From assembly GCA_009746045.1 (NCBI GenBank), contig RPFO01000213.1, positions 10,200,858-10,264,857 on the forward strand: 64,000 nt of DNA, in the 5' to 3' direction. Of the stretch, positions 52,326-64,000 are shown piece after piece. The stretch is from Mesostigma viride (Eukaryota; Streptophyta; Mesostigmatophyceae; Mesostigmatales; Mesostigmataceae). The position numbers were made by a program, and so were the translations under genes. The notes below the pieces were generated by a model that ran no database searches, was not told where the DNA came from, and was given only the letters and a program-made list of their open reading frames with translations. How positions within the stretch are numbered: position 1 is the stretch's first letter; each line of letters begins with the position of its first letter.

Positions 52326-55300
52326 CTGCAGGAAGCATCGACCATGAGACAATGAGGGACCATGGAGACACTGGCGCATCAGAGTAATGCACAAAACCCT
52401 ATCACAAATATATGATGACAAGAAATGACAAGAAATGACAAGAAATGAAATGAAATGACAAGAAATGCTGCCTCAAACAGCATGGCTATTACTATGGCCA
52501 CCATATCGTACTAGTGATATCTCATATAGATTCACAAAAGGACTCACATGCCATATAATGGGGATTGCATAGAATCTCAGAACGAGATCATGCCAAGCAC
52601 CCGTCGCGAGAAAGAGACCGTGAGCCTGACCCAGCCACATACTGCCACAAATAGCCATGTCTGTTGAACCGTGTCCAGCTGGCCATGCGCACAGACATAA
52701 TGGAACTGAATCCGTTATATATATATTAAAAATATAATTACTTACAACAGAGTGAAATCACTCAAACCAAAGCAAACGCCCAGCTATAAACCTATATACA
52801 GAGCCATGTCAAAGCTCTATACTACGATAAGACCAATGGAAACGCCTAACGGGAGGAACCTAATAGCCCTGCTGCACCGCAAAATCAGCCCGCGTACGGC
52901 GGAGCATGATGTCAGCCATGGCCCGAGTCAGCGCCACCGACAAGCGCTGACGCCAATATGACGTCCAGGTCCGCGCCGACCATGGGCCCGTTATATATAT
53001 ATATATTAAAAATATAATTACTTACAGCAGAGTGAAATCACTCAAACCAAAGCAAACGCCCAGCTATATATATATATTCCGTTATATATACATATATTCA
53101 TTGAGCATGATAAATTACGGAGGTGAGATGGGCATGCAACATAAGGAAAACCCCGAAAAGAAGAAGAACCCTGAAGAAAGTAATAGGAATCTGACATGGA
53201 CATCCAAGGATCACGCCAGCTGCACAAGGTACAACTAACTACATCACAAAACTACGACACGCAGCAACATCGCTGCCGGCCCACCATGCATATATATTGC
53301 TGCACGAACCCTGAACGGGACCGCATAACTAACTAATTACTTAGTTGATCATTTAATCAAGCAAAAAGCCCAAGGCAAGAAGTCAAGCGACCCTGACATG
53401 GGGCTATTTCTAGGCTACGGACATAATTAATGATGTGGAATAAACTAATGCTGTGCTGTTTCTATGCTGCGGAATTAATTAACGAACACATGCTAGAGAA
53501 AACCAGAGCGCGAGGCTGCCCTTACCTGCCCCATCCCCGCGAGAAGGAAGCGGCCGCTGTGCGCAAACGCCAGCGAGTTGACAAACCCCGTCTGCACATT
53601 ACAGGGTGTCGCGACAGACGCCAGTGAGGCGACGCGGCATATTTGATACACTAACAAAATTTAATCCATGCGTGGCCCAGCTAGGCTCACCATTGATTGG
53701 TTGGTGGAGGAGTGCCCGTTGGCAACGAGAGCAGGGAAGCGCCCTACTTCTTCAACCATCAAGAGATAGAATCCGCACTGGAACAGTTGAATTAAAGCAG
53801 GTGACTGCGTCTAGCAAAACCTTCGTTACATGCACCAAGCGGCACCACCCACGAAGCATCTATTGCCTCCGGGAGAGGCCTTTATAGTCTCCCAAACCGG
53901 CGCCTCTACATGAGTTCCAAGCCTATCTGTGGCCACTGGACCATGCACGGGGCAGCCTTACTACATCTGCTATCGGCTTTTGCTATGTGGCAATATGGAA
54001 GCTGTATTGCACCCACAGTAGTTGCTAGACTCTGCCGGTAAGCAGTATCATTGAACATGTGGCCTGCCTTTCAAAGGTAATGAGAGAGGGGGGGGGGGGC
54101 GTGCCCCCTTCTTGCTGTGCTTCAAACAGGGATGACGGCTACCTACTGAAAAAGTTGGTAACGCCCCACTGAGGCGCGTGAATGAATACTTCTATTGCCA
54201 AGAAGCCCTAGCGGCGCACCAAATTCAATGCCAAGCAGAGTAGACAAAGCACACTGACCAACATTTCACTGCCTGCTTGGAACTGTCGATAAACCAGAAC
54301 GGCCTTGAGAAAAAAACGAAGCGCAAGAGTGGACATTCCTCGCATGACTTGGAAAGAAACAACTAAGCAAAGGGATCTGAAAAGGCACACATAACTAATT
54401 ACTAAAGGACACCTGCAAAGCACATGAAACGAGTAGGAGGCGGGTGTACGCTGGAGGGTACCCACCGCCGGCAACGCGTGCAGAGGCCTCAGCGCCCGGT
54501 TGCCGCTCTCCGCGCCCCACAGCCGGATAAACCCGCTGCCCGCGCCGCTGGCCGCCAGATCCGTGCCCCGACAGCACGCCACTGCCGACACCCACGCCTC
54601 TGCGGCGGGGGACGAGCTGGCGGCTGACATCAGCGTGGGCCGTGGCTGCAACTTCTGGCTGCTGTCGCTCTTGGTGGTGGCGGTTGCGCTACTGCCGGCG
54701 GCGGTGGAGGGAGGGGCTTGCTTGCTGCTGGTGAGGGCGCCGGGAGCGTGCGCGCCGTGGAAGAGCCTGACAGGTTTCTTGCGCGCGTCACTCCACAGGC
54801 CGACCGAGCTGTTGAGCACATGCCGGCATGAGGCAAGGGGGGCAACCAAGCGAATGAGGCGAGGGGGGAAAACGCCAGCATGAGGCAAGGGGGGGGAAAC
54901 GCCAGTGAGAGGCAAGGGGGGAAAACGCCAGCGTGAGGCAAGGGGGTCCAGGGCTAGGGGGAGACTGCAGATGGTTTCAAAGGGGGGGAATGCCGGCCAG
55001 TGGCAGAGAGGTAAAGGCAGCCACAAGTAGGAAGGGGAGAATGTGAGCGAGGGGGAGAGGGAGGCCAACCGTGGCAAAAGGGAGGGGGGCAATGCCAGGG
55101 TGTGGCGGGCAACGCCAGGGTGCCGGGGAACAGGATGGATCGGGGCTGAACGGGACTTTGGCTTTGCAAGGGGCTAGGGATCCGTAGTCCCGGCTTTGAA
55201 GTCCAGGAAGGGGCTACAGCTTTGCAAGGGACTACAAGGAAGGAGGAAACGAGCAAACTGGTAAGTTCCCCCACCTTGGCCTCCACCACTTTCCCAACTC

Positions 55301-58300
55301 CCCACACTGAAATTCACCATCGGTTCTCCACATGGGACTTCGCACATTTCTTTGCTTTGGTTCTTTCACTTTTTTGGGGGGCGGTGGTGGGCGGGTGGGC
55401 GGGCGGGCGGGTGGGTGGGCGGTCCGGCGGGTGGCGGGCGGGCGGGCGGGCGGGCGGGCGGGCGGGGTGGGTGGGTGGGTGGGTGGGGTGGGTGGGTGGG
55501 TGGGTGGGTGGGTGGGTGGTGGGTGGGTGGGTGGGTGGGTGGGTGGGTGGGTGGGTGGGTGGGTGGGTGGGGGTTTGGTCTCGCCTCTGGTAATGATGCC
55601 ACGACACAGCCCCCTATCCATGCGTATCTCGCCACCCACCCGTCCTGCGACCCGGTAATCCACTCGCTCGGCGAAATGAGCGCGCAGCAGTCGATGGGCG
55701 CCGAGTGACCACGGCACACGAGTTGGGCCTCGTCTTGCACCTGCGGAAATAGGTGAAGGGGGGACACCATGACCAACAAAACACCAGGGATTGAACGATA
55801 TCAGCAGCATTACATCAGAAGCATGGGATATCAAACGATGATTCTTGCGCCTGTCTCGGGATACCTACCCCACCACCCACCCAGACACCCAGACACCCAG
55901 ACACCCAGACACCCAGACACCCAGACACCCAGACACCCAGACACCCAGACACCCAGACACCCAGACACCCAGACACCCAGACACCCAGACACCCAGACAC
56001 CCAGACACCCAGACACCCAGACACCCAGACACCCAGACACCCAGACACCCAGACACCCAGACACCCAGACACCCAGACACCCAGACACCCAGACACCCAG
56101 ACACCCAGACACCCAGACACCCAGACACCCAGACACCCAGACACCCAGACACCCAGACACCCAGACACCCAGACACCCAGACACCCAGACACCCAGACAC
56201 CCAGACACCCAGACACCCAGACACCCAGACACCCAGACACCCAGACACCCAGACACCCAGACACCCAGACACCCAGACACCCAGACACCCAGACACCCAG
56301 ACACCCAGACACCCAGACACCCAGACACCCAGACACCCAGACACCCAGACACCCAGACACCCAGACACCCAGACACCCAGACACCCAGACACCCAGACAC
56401 CCAGACACCCAGACACCCAGACACCCAGACACCCAGACACCCAGACACCCAGACACCCAGACACCCAGACACCCAGACACCCAGACACCCAGACACCCAG
56501 ACACCCAGACACCCAGACACCCAGACACCCAGACACCCAGACACCCAGACACCCAGACACCCAGACACCCAGACACCCAGACACCCAGACACCCAGACAC
56601 CCAGACACCCAGACACCCAGACACCCAGACACCCAGACACCCAGACACCCAGACACCCAGACACCCAGACACCCAGACACCCAGACACCCAGACACCCAG
56701 ACACCCAGACACCCAGACACCCAGACACCCAGACACCCAGACACCCAGACACCCAGACACCCAGACACCCAGACACCCAGACACCCAGACACCCAGACAC
56801 CCAGACACCCAGACACCCAGACACCCAGACACCCAGACACCCAGACACCCAGACACCCAGACACCCAGACACCCAGACACCCAGACACCCAGACACCCAG
56901 ACACCCAGACACCCAGACACCCAGACACCCAGACACCCAGACACCCAGACACCCAGACACCCAGACACCCAGACACCCAGACACCCAGACACCCAGACAC
57001 CCAGACACCCAGACACCCAGACACCCAGACACCCAGACACCCAGACACCCAGACACCCAGACACCCAGACACCCAGACACCCAGACACCCAGACACCCAG
57101 ACACCCAGACACCCAGACACCCAGACACCCACACGCCCACACAACATCCAGAAGATGTTCAAAGCAAAAAGGCCTTTACCCTGTTGAAAGGCCCCCCCCC
57201 CTGCCTGCCCCTCCCGACTGCCACACACGCATGCTGGTATAACAAGCACCCCATGGTGGGCAGCTCCCGACCCCAATCAAGGTCCACATAAATGACGAGT
57301 CGCATAAATATAAATCATATTAATAATACGATCCTATGGAATAATTACGAATCCTATGTGTATAACTAGCATCATGGCAAATCATAGAGTAGTATGCATA
57401 GCAGTCTTGTGTAAATAACAAATACCTACAGCCAAGCCCTACCTTCCCCAGGCAACACGCGTGCACAGCGAATGCAATAAATAACTTCCCCACGCGACAC
57501 CTGCGGTCATCCCATATACATAGCGAGAACCTGCAGCCAGGCCCTACCTACCTTCCAAATGCGACACGTGCGGTCGTCAGACACGGAGACGGGCCGCTCC
57601 CGCCGCCAGCAGTCAAGGCCCAACACATCCGCCTGGTGGCCAAACCTGGGGGCACGAAGAGCATGGAACGCATGCAAGCAAAAGGGGATGGGTCGCAACA
57701 GAAAATTGAGCCCACAGAATCCCTGTGCTTGGCCACCGACAGCAATGCTCACAAGTGCGAAGTTGTAAATGGTCCAGATCAGTTATAAAAGGTTTATCAC
57801 GGTTCTATGATATAAAGGGTTTAGAACAGTGATAAAAGGTTTATAACGGCTCTATGACATAGAAGGTTTGTAACAGTTACAAAAAAACTATAACAGGACC
57901 TGAGGGCACCGGGCAAGCAACACCCAGTCCGTGGGTTCAAATTGCGCAGACTAAGATCGCTAATAGAACCTCCACCCTTCCCCGAAACAGGAACACGCGT
58001 AGCTAGTGGGCGGAGGACATCATGCCAGCACACACCCGCGGAGGGGAGGGCATCATGCAAGCTCACGCCCGCCTTGTCGGTCCAGCAACAAATGGTTGCG
58101 TGTACTCACAGCAACTGCACGTCTACTGCCAAGAGCTACAACTAGGTTTCTTTATCTGCTACTAGCTTGCCACACCTAGGGTACAGCACCTAGGGTACTG
58201 CACCTAGTTTCCTGTACCTAGGTTGCTGGTTTCTCTACCCACTACAAAGCTAACCATCGCCCCAACATGCAACTACATAATACATTACAGACACACTTTA

Positions 58301-61300
58301 CAAAAAAGATGCCCACGTAAAGCGACAGTCCACTCACAGCGACTGCATGTAGGCGAGGTCATCCACGCTCCAGACCTTGACCGACCGGTCGGCCGAACCG
58401 GTGAAGAGCTCGTGCGTGCCCTGCCGGAACACCAGGCTCTGCAAGCAAGGGTGGTGGGTGTGGACCGCGCCGAAAATAGATAAACATCGTGGGTGCAAGC
58501 AGCGCCAAAAATGAACAGGGATGAGGGGTGCAGTCCAGGCAGGCGGTACGCAACATCCTTTCTTCCTCGGCTGCATGCTTTCGATGGTGCTATCCCTCGT
58601 GCTATCCCCACAGGAATGCTCTGCGAGCTGTGCAAGCTTTGGCAGCTAGTAAGGGAGAGCAGCACAAGGAGGGGAAAGATTGTCAAAGTTTTGGTACTAC
58701 AATTGCTGTCACAGCTTTGACAATCAAATCAATAAAATCACTCATCTTGAAAGTGCAACAGTTGAACGGTTAGAACAAAGCTAGCACGCGCCACACACCA
58801 TGACAGCCCCTGATGTCCGCGTCGTGGTATCTGACCAAAAACTGGTAAAGACAAAAGCACCATACGACACCACACACCATGACGGCTCCATCAACACAAT
58901 CATGAACAAAATGTACACTGTACCACGCACCATGACGGCTCCGCGGTGTCCCGAGAAGGCCCTCACTTGCGAGCACGTGCGCGCGTCCCAGATGCGGACC
59001 TTCCAGTCGGTGCCTCCCGTGGCTAGGTACTGGCCGTCGTCACTCACCTGTGGACCCGCGATGGCAGGCACCGTCACACATGTGAGGGGCGCCGTAAGAG
59101 ATGCGTGCGCGAGATGCTTTTCTAATTTATGGTGATCTGTTTCTAATAAATTTATAGTAATCTGATAATAAAGACCGCCGCTCAACTAAACTGCCCGCCA
59201 CCCTCGCGGACCCATACGAACCACTCCCCCCGCAATGACCCGTCATATAAGCGATACATACATCAACCGCCACCGCCCCAACACCGACCCATCAAAGACC
59301 CACATCAGCACGAGTTGTGCCGCAGAGAGACGGGTTGTGCTCCATTCCATGCATCAGAAATTAGTTATGGGGTGGGGGGGGCCGGACGGGTGAGACAGGG
59401 ACGTGGGGAGACACTATTCGTGGTACTTCTATAGGACACTATTTGAGGGATATGGCACTATTTACTATTCGTGCTATATGACACTATTTACTATTCGAGG
59501 TATATGACACTACTTACTATTCGAGGTATATGACACTAATTACTATTCGTGGTATATGACACTATTTACTATTCGAGGTATATGACGCTATTTACTATTC
59601 GAGGTATATGACACTATTTACTATTCGTGGTATATGACACTATTTACGATTCGTGGTATATGACACTATTTACGATTCGTGGTGTATGTGTGGTAGTAGC
59701 ATGCTCCCTGCTCGACTCAGGGGGGGTGCTACCATGGGCGATGCGGTCCTCGGGGTGGTGTGCCAAAATGATACCAGATGCAGACCACAGGCAAAGGATC
59801 CTCTTCAATGCAGCACTGATCCACAAGGGAGCGTGCCTCAGTCGCGCGCGCCGCACTCACCATCATTATGGTAGTAAACGGTCAGTCACTGTTTGTCTTG
59901 CACAACCACTGTTGCTCGCTTGCAAGCGCGCCACAACCGCACTCACCGCCGCACACAGCGTCACCTTCCCGCCCCGCGCCGGTGCCGACTGGCCTTGGCC
60001 GGGCTCCTCCTTGTCAGCTGGTGGCGCCGCGAATTTTGTTCTGGCCCCCGTCTCCACGTCCCCTGAGGATCAGGGGCACGAACCATATGACGATGATGGA
60101 GGAGTGAGGATTGGGGGCGCAAAGCAAGGAGCCAAGAGCCAGCGCCCGTCCCCACGTTCCCTGAGAAACCGCAACCCAAGATGGGATACAAGCAGACCAA
60201 GTGATCAGGTCACAAGGATTGCATGGATATAGGGATATGGGGAGATGAAATAACGGTGAGTCGCAGAAATAGGGAGAGGCAGAGAGAGGCAAAACCAATC
60301 AAATATATCATTAAAAAAAAATGCTTTATATACTACATAATCGGCACGTGGGTCAAGGTCCATGAATACATGGAGACGTTGAACCAGGAACGAGAGCCTA
60401 CACAAAGGATCAAGAAACAATGAGAGGAAGGGGGTGAGAGCGAATGGGCAATGACTTGCGGCGAGCAAGATGCAGGGTTTCATTTGAATGGGGGAAGGCA
60501 GGGGGTTTGTCAACTAGTTACCAGCACAAAGTGCATAAAATGGAACATATATTTGTATCCATAGCGCCATATTTAAAATTGTTGGCCATTTCAGATCGAT
60601 GGACAACCCTGTTTCAATGGCAGCTGCACCGTAGAGACCGTGATGAGAGGTAGATGGCTCCCACAGAATCGCCACTACCGCATCAATAGCATGCATGGCA
60701 CCGGGCGGCTCGCTGCACAAGCGGGTACCGATGACTCAGCAAACCAAGGGGGAGGCGGCGTGGTGCACGGGTGGTACGGATGACAGCACTTTCTTTTATC
60801 CTATTTTTTCCCTCACCCCTCAGCTAGGGGGCCCAAATTCGACCTTGTCGTTTGAAAAAATGAGTCATTGCACGGTGACCTGCCTCTAACGCTTTCAGCA
60901 CTCACATCGGAATATGCCCCGATCCTTGGAGGTTGAAAAAGCAGTCGAATCGTCCTGGGTGAGGCACACGGCGGTGACGGGCAGGTGGTGGCCCTTCCAT
61001 ACGGCGGCGGGCTGAATGGCCCACGTCCGCTCTGCGCAGCCCTCGGTGGGGTCAATCACCTGTGCCCAGAATAGAATAAAAAGAGACACCCACAAACAAA
61101 TTCAAAAAAGGGATGGCACGGATTCCCTGTCACGCCCAACTGGTTAGACGCTAAACCACGCTCCATGCAGAGATACAGAAAGAAGTTGGGCATTTGTTAA
61201 ATGCTTCTCTAATTTCTTTTTTTTTAATGGCAGCAAGTGCCACACAGCATTCAGAGTGTCACTGTGAATCATGGAACAAAAACATCAAACATTCAGAACC

Positions 61301-63393
61301 GGAAAAGATTCATCACATCATCACAGCCCTCCAACCTCTCACTGCAACAGACCACCCAAGCCGTTGATAATCTCCCTGCCAATAAACCACCGATGCGCTA
61401 GCCCTCATGCCACCCAATGCTTGACAGTATCACAAGTAGGCATTTATACTAAGCGGACCACAGCAGACGTCTTGCAGAAACAAATAGAAATAGAAATAGA
61501 AATAGATAGATATCTACGTAGAAATAGACATAGAAATAAACATAGAATTAAAAATAGAATTAGACGTAGAAATAGAAATAGACGTAGACATAGAAATAGA
61601 AATGGAAATGGAAATGGAAATGGAAATGGAAATGGAAATGGAAATGGAAATGGAAATGGAAATGGAAATGGAAATGGAAATGGAAATGGAAGTGGAAATG
61701 GAAATGGAAATGGAAATGGAAAATGGAAATGGAAATGGAAATGGAAATGGAAATGGAAATGGAAATGGAAATGGAAATGGAAATGGAAATGGAAATGGAA
61801 ATGGAAATGGAAATGGAAATGGAAATGGAAATGGAAATGGAAATGGAAATGGAAATGGAAATGGAAATGGAAATGGAAATGGAAATGGAAATGGAAATGG
61901 AAATGGAAACGGAAATGGAAATGGAAATGGAAATGGAAATGGAAATGGAAATGGAAACGGAAACGGAAATGGAAATGGAAATGGAAATGGAAATGGAAAT
62001 GGAAATGGAAATGGAAATGGAAATGGAAATGGAAATGGAAATGGAAATGGAAATGGAAATGGAAATGGAAATGGAAATGGAAATGGAAATGGAAATGGAA
62101 ATGGAAATGGAAATGGAAATGGAAATGGAAATGGAAATGGAAATGGAAATGGAAATGGAAATGGAAATGGAAATGGAAATGGAAATGGAAATGGAAATGG
62201 AAATGGAAATGGAAATGGAAATGGAAATAGAAATGGAAATAGAAATAGAAATAGAAATACTTCAATCAGAAATCTGTATCTGCGTATTGATACTCGTCGC
62301 TTCAAATACCGCATGACTCACCCTTGCAGCGATTTGCCGCTGTCGTTGACCAGACGCCTCCATCTGGGCAGCAGCCGTGGTGGTGGAGGTGGCGCAGCAG
62401 ACATCAGGTAGCGACGGGGGAAACAGAGGACGACGAACGCTCAGTGTGTTAGCACCTATGCACAACGAACATACACACAATTGAGACATCATCCGATTGA
62501 GACGTCATCCGCTGTCTGTCCCTCTTCTCCCTTATGCCAGCATTCGTGTGACGAGTGCGTGCACTCCAATCCCAACCAATGCAGACTTGCTGCTTAAAGC
62601 CTGTTTGAAACAGCTTTAACGTAAGAGTCGTGCCAGCAAGACAACCACGGCCGCGTTCGCATGCACGACGCTTGCTTGGACGCCTGCTTGGAAAAATAAA
62701 CGTGTAAAACTCCTTGTCACCAAACAAACCAACACCTAGGTTCAAAACTTACAACGTTCATATGATATCCACACAACTTATGATTTACTTTTTTCTCTAC
62801 CGCGCCTTGACGTATAATAGACACTTGAAATCCAGCTGTTAATACTAAGTGTGTTTACATGTGCATGATCTCGTATGGTGTTGCAACGTCTAGAAAATTT
62901 AGTATATTTTCCTGCCACAGACGCTTGATGATAAACTACAACGAGCTCGTACCGAAACCTGCCGCGGCGCGTTTATGTATGATAACAGACGCTTATTCTT
63001 CTCAAGCTGGTACTGTGGAGTCGTTACACATTCCATGAGCCCCGACCACAACATCTGCTGACTAGTAGTTTATTCCTCTGCTCCCGACCGCGCCCTGCCA
63101 CAGCCACTTGACATTACGTTTTAGTTATCGGGCGACTGCCATAAGGTACTTACACATGCATGTGCTCCCTACCCCGGCCACAAACACACACTCACAAATA
63201 TATAATATATGTTCTCTCTATTACATTGAGCTGTTAACATCAGGTATTGACGCGTGCATGCTCCCTACCGCGTCCTGCCGCAACCTCTCCGCAAGTGCAT
63301 CCTCTCGGTCCCCCCCCTCGTCATCCTCCCCCTCCTCATCATCTGACGCGGCTTCGTCCAGCTCCCCTTTCATGCGCTCCAGGTAGGCGCGCG
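52242..63393 (-). CDS. RRP9: RRP9 / U3-55K, U3 snoRNP WD40 protein, 11 exons, 5' end missing
   Basis: Exons in order: 63393-63269, 62363-62322, 61059-60906, 60062-59947, 59047-58931, 58438-58338, 57645-57552, 55740-55640, 54808-54466, 53591-53526, 52325-52242. All have AG/GT borders and compatible phases, giving about 446 residues to the stop at 52244-52242. Before the propeller come AYLERMKGELDEAASDDEEG and MEASGQRQRQIAAR. Propeller segments include WKGHHLPVTAVCLTQDDS, DDGQYLATGGTDWKVRIWD, VFRQGTHELFTGSADRSVKV, GHQADVLGLD, ITGSQDG, and GFVNSLAFAHSGRFLLAG. The end EPRLGRWAQNKSAKNC is the RRP9 signature. RRP9 binds U3 snoRNA in the SSU processome and is needed for 18S rRNA maturation in the nucleolus. 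The first exon or exons lie beyond 64000. Confidence 0.93.
52422..52467. repeat. 10-bp repeat in the RRP9 last intron
   Basis: Four to five copies of ATGACAAGAA/ATGAAATGAA type just upstream of the last exon (it lies inside the intron on the - strand). Confidence 0.7.
52709..53070. repeat. Direct repeat flanking a LINE fragment in the RRP9 last intron
   Basis: An 80-bp sequence with CTCAAACCAAAGCAAACGCC occurs at 52709-52790 and 52989-53070. Each copy starts in a (TA)n run and lies beside LINE C-terminal sequence at 52827-52985. Confidence 0.8.
52827..52985 (-). mobile_element. LINE C-terminal fragment in an RRP9 intron
   Basis: The - strand translates to RTWTSYWRQRLSVALTRAMA then DIMLRRTRADF and a stop. 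It closely matches the tail of the LINE at 4700-4800 and is therefore the same family. Confidence 0.8.
53100..53286 (-). mobile_element. 5'-truncated LINE 3' end in an RRP9 intron
   Basis: The sequence is nearly the same as 4492-4673 (3' untranslated region of the LINE family). It is bordered by CATATAT at about 53092-53098 and 53287-53293, a likely target duplication, and landed in a (TA)n run. Confidence 0.78.
53526..53591 (-). CDS. RRP9: RRP9 exon, last blade part
   Basis: Acceptor TAATGTGCAG, donor GGGCAG/GTAAGG. The 22 codons include GFVNSLAFAHSGRFLLAGMG. Confidence 0.92.
54466..54808 (-). CDS. RRP9: RRP9 exon, WD repeats 5-6 with Ala/Ser insertion
   Basis: Acceptor GCTCAACAG, donor CCGGCG/GTGGGT. 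SVGLWSDARKKPVRLFHGAH is followed by a Ser/Thr/Ala-rich loop of about 45 residues and then WVSAVACCRGTDLAASGAGS. Confidence 0.92.
54840..54945. repeat. About 25-bp G-rich repeat in an RRP9 intron
   Basis: Four imperfect copies of GAGGCAAGGGGGGAAAACGC beside the acceptor of the 54808 exon. Confidence 0.7.
55379..55571. repeat. (GGGC)n and (GGGT)n array in an RRP9 intron
   Basis: A GGGC/GGCG block passes into about 25 GGGT tetramers on the + strand. The transcript of RRP9 would carry the CCCA/CCCG complement. The DNA could form G-quadruplexes. Confidence 0.92.
55640..55740 (-). CDS. RRP9: RRP9 exon, WD repeat 5 start
   Basis: Acceptor ATTTCCGCAG, donor GACGG/GTGGGT. VQDEAQLVCRGHSAPIDCCA leads to WITGSQDG. 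Confidence 0.9.
55882..57133. repeat. (CAGACACC)n octamer array in an RRP9 intron
   Basis: About 156 copies of an 8-bp unit with no variant noticed across 1.25 kb. Eight is not a multiple of three and no frame contains a stop, so all six frames look open; none is a gene. Confidence 0.97.
57552..57645 (-). CDS. RRP9: RRP9 exon, WD repeat 4
   Basis: Acceptor TGCCCCCAG, donor TGGAAG/GTAGGT. FGHQADVLGLDCWRRERPV then SDDRTCRIWK. Confidence 0.93.
57775..57882. repeat. About 40-bp repeat in an RRP9 intron
   Basis: Three imperfect copies with AAAAGGTTTAT, TCTATGA and AGGTTT(G/A) motifs. Confidence 0.65.
58338..58438 (-). CDS. RRP9: RRP9 exon, WD repeat 3
   Basis: Acceptor TTGCTTGCAG, donor TCGCT/GTGAGT. 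VFRQGTHELFTGSADRSVKV then WSVDDLAYMQS. Confidence 0.93.
58931..59047 (-). CDS. RRP9: RRP9 exon, WD repeat 2
   Basis: Acceptor GGTCCACAG, donor GTCATG/GTGCGT. The 39 codons include GQYLATGGTDWKVRIWD and AFSGHRGAV. Confidence 0.93.
59425..59690. repeat. 26-bp tandem repeat in an RRP9 intron
   Basis: About ten copies of TATATGACACTATTTACTAT then TCGAGG or TCGTGG. Confidence 0.9.
59947..60062 (-). CDS. RRP9: RRP9 exon linking repeats 1 and 2
   Basis: Acceptor GATCCTCAG, donor GCGGCG/GTGAGT. The Trp codon ending repeat 1 is split between this exon and the previous one; the exon continues DVETGARTKF and a charged loop. Confidence 0.9.
60906..61059 (-). CDS. RRP9: RRP9 exon, WD repeat 1
   Basis: Acceptor TCTGGGCACAG, donor CCGAT/GTGAGT. 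VWKGHHLPVTAVCLTQDDST then FSTSKDRGIFR. Confidence 0.93.
61484..62262. repeat. (GGAAAT)n hexamer array in an RRP9 intron
   Basis: A pure GGAAAT block from about 61600 to 62225 grades into AGAAAT at both ends. The Phe/Pro/Ser and Asn/Gly or Lys/Trp polymers readable here are artefacts. Confidence 0.97.
62322..62363 (-). CDS. RRP9: RRP9 exon, pre-propeller helix
   Basis: Acceptor CTGCTGCCCAG, donor GCAAGG/GTGAGT. Fourteen codons MEASGQRQRQIAAR, matching the S-G-x-x-Q-R-x-I-A segment that precedes the propeller. Confidence 0.82.
63269..63393 (-). CDS. RRP9: RRP9 exon, N-terminal acidic region
   Basis: Acceptor AACGCCAG, donor GACGCG/GTAGGG. AYLERMKGELDEAASDDEEG is followed by an acidic run and ALAERLRQDA. 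The phase at its start needs one base from an earlier exon outside the window. Confidence 0.85.
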
Positions 63394-63747
63394 CTGGCGT
63401 TTATTCAGGTACAGCAAGGGGGGGGCCAATGTATCAGATAAGGAAAGGAATGAGACCAGGCAGGCGCAAGCTGGCATGGCCATGAGTGATGAAAAAGGGT
63501 GCCGCGCCAACGTACATGTCAACTGCAATCCATGGAGTAAAGGAACCGCACACCTGGGCACAGCCTCGAGCTTTATCCCGGGCCCAGTGGCGAGTCATCC
63601 ATTCACAGCTGGTGGCACGGCGAAAGGCGCAGGCGTGGCAAAGGGTAGAGGCGTGGTCATGCGTGCAGCATGAGCACACAGGCATGCAAGGCCAAGTGCA
63701 GTGCATGGCGGGCTTATACAAAGGCAAGAAAATTTGCACACACGAAC

Positions 63748-64000
<253 letters not shown>

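Noticed and set aside
55769-57276. Frames of over 400 codons on both strands (HPDTQTPR and VWVSGCLG repeats)
   Set aside because: The octamer array has no stop in any frame; it lies inside an RRP9 intron.
59627-60232. 201-codon + strand frame
   Set aside because: It is antisense to an RRP9 exon and to the 26-bp repeat, with no recognisable domain.
61271-62411. Asn-Gly, Lys-Trp, Met-Glu, Phe-His and Phe-Pro polymer frames
   Set aside because: These are translations of the GGAAAT hexamer in different frames; the region is intronic.

Overview
The window is nuclear DNA of a eukaryote. Genes are split by GT-AG introns, there are no operons or ribosome binding sites, and most of the sequence is transposons and tandem repeats. 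A BBS12-like chaperonin gene implies a lineage with cilia or flagella. Together with chromodomain-type LTR elements, LINEs and satellite-filled introns this suits a flagellated protist, possibly a green-lineage alga; that placement is an inference and weak.

Positions 1-5594: a decayed + strand LTR-retroelement (retropepsin, Ty1/copia-like reverse transcriptase and RNase H) has been hit repeatedly. It carries an internally deleted LINE (821-1373), a TIR DNA element (1581-3285) and a 5'-truncated LINE (4492-5389). Just beyond, at 5595-16363, sits a young Ty3/gypsy chromovirus-type element on the - strand, with near-identical LTRs and a 5-bp target duplication. Its five main ORFs are: RNase H1-N/viroplasmin-like, Gag N-part, Gag core, PR-RT-RNaseH and integrase-chromodomain. 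Three consecutive junctions from the Gag N-part onward carry sequences suited to ribosomal frameshifting. A further post-integrase gene region is partly broken.

Positions 16364-18837: flank plus an unrecognised + strand gene with a 54-bp coding minisatellite and a duplicated His/Cys motif. Positions 18838-28249: a second Ty3/gypsy chromovirus-type element, also - strand, with near-identical LTRs but a pol broken by several frameshifts.

Positions 28454-50441: a - strand gene of nine phase-consistent exons for a chaperonin-like protein best matching BBS12. Positions 52242 to beyond 63393: a - strand gene for the U3 snoRNP WD40 protein RRP9/U3-55K, eleven exons seen, with the 5' end outside the window. 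Most introns of both genes hold their own tandem repeat. The extreme case is a 10.7-kb BBS12 intron made almost entirely of 25-, 33-, 35- and 41-bp arrays. Long open frames on both strands across these arrays are artefacts of stop-free repeat units.

The host genes act in separate processes: BBS12 in chaperoned BBSome assembly for cilia, RRP9 in pre-rRNA processing. The transposons are independent residents. Host exons read cleanly in frame, so the broken frames in the transposons are more likely real decay than base-calling noise.
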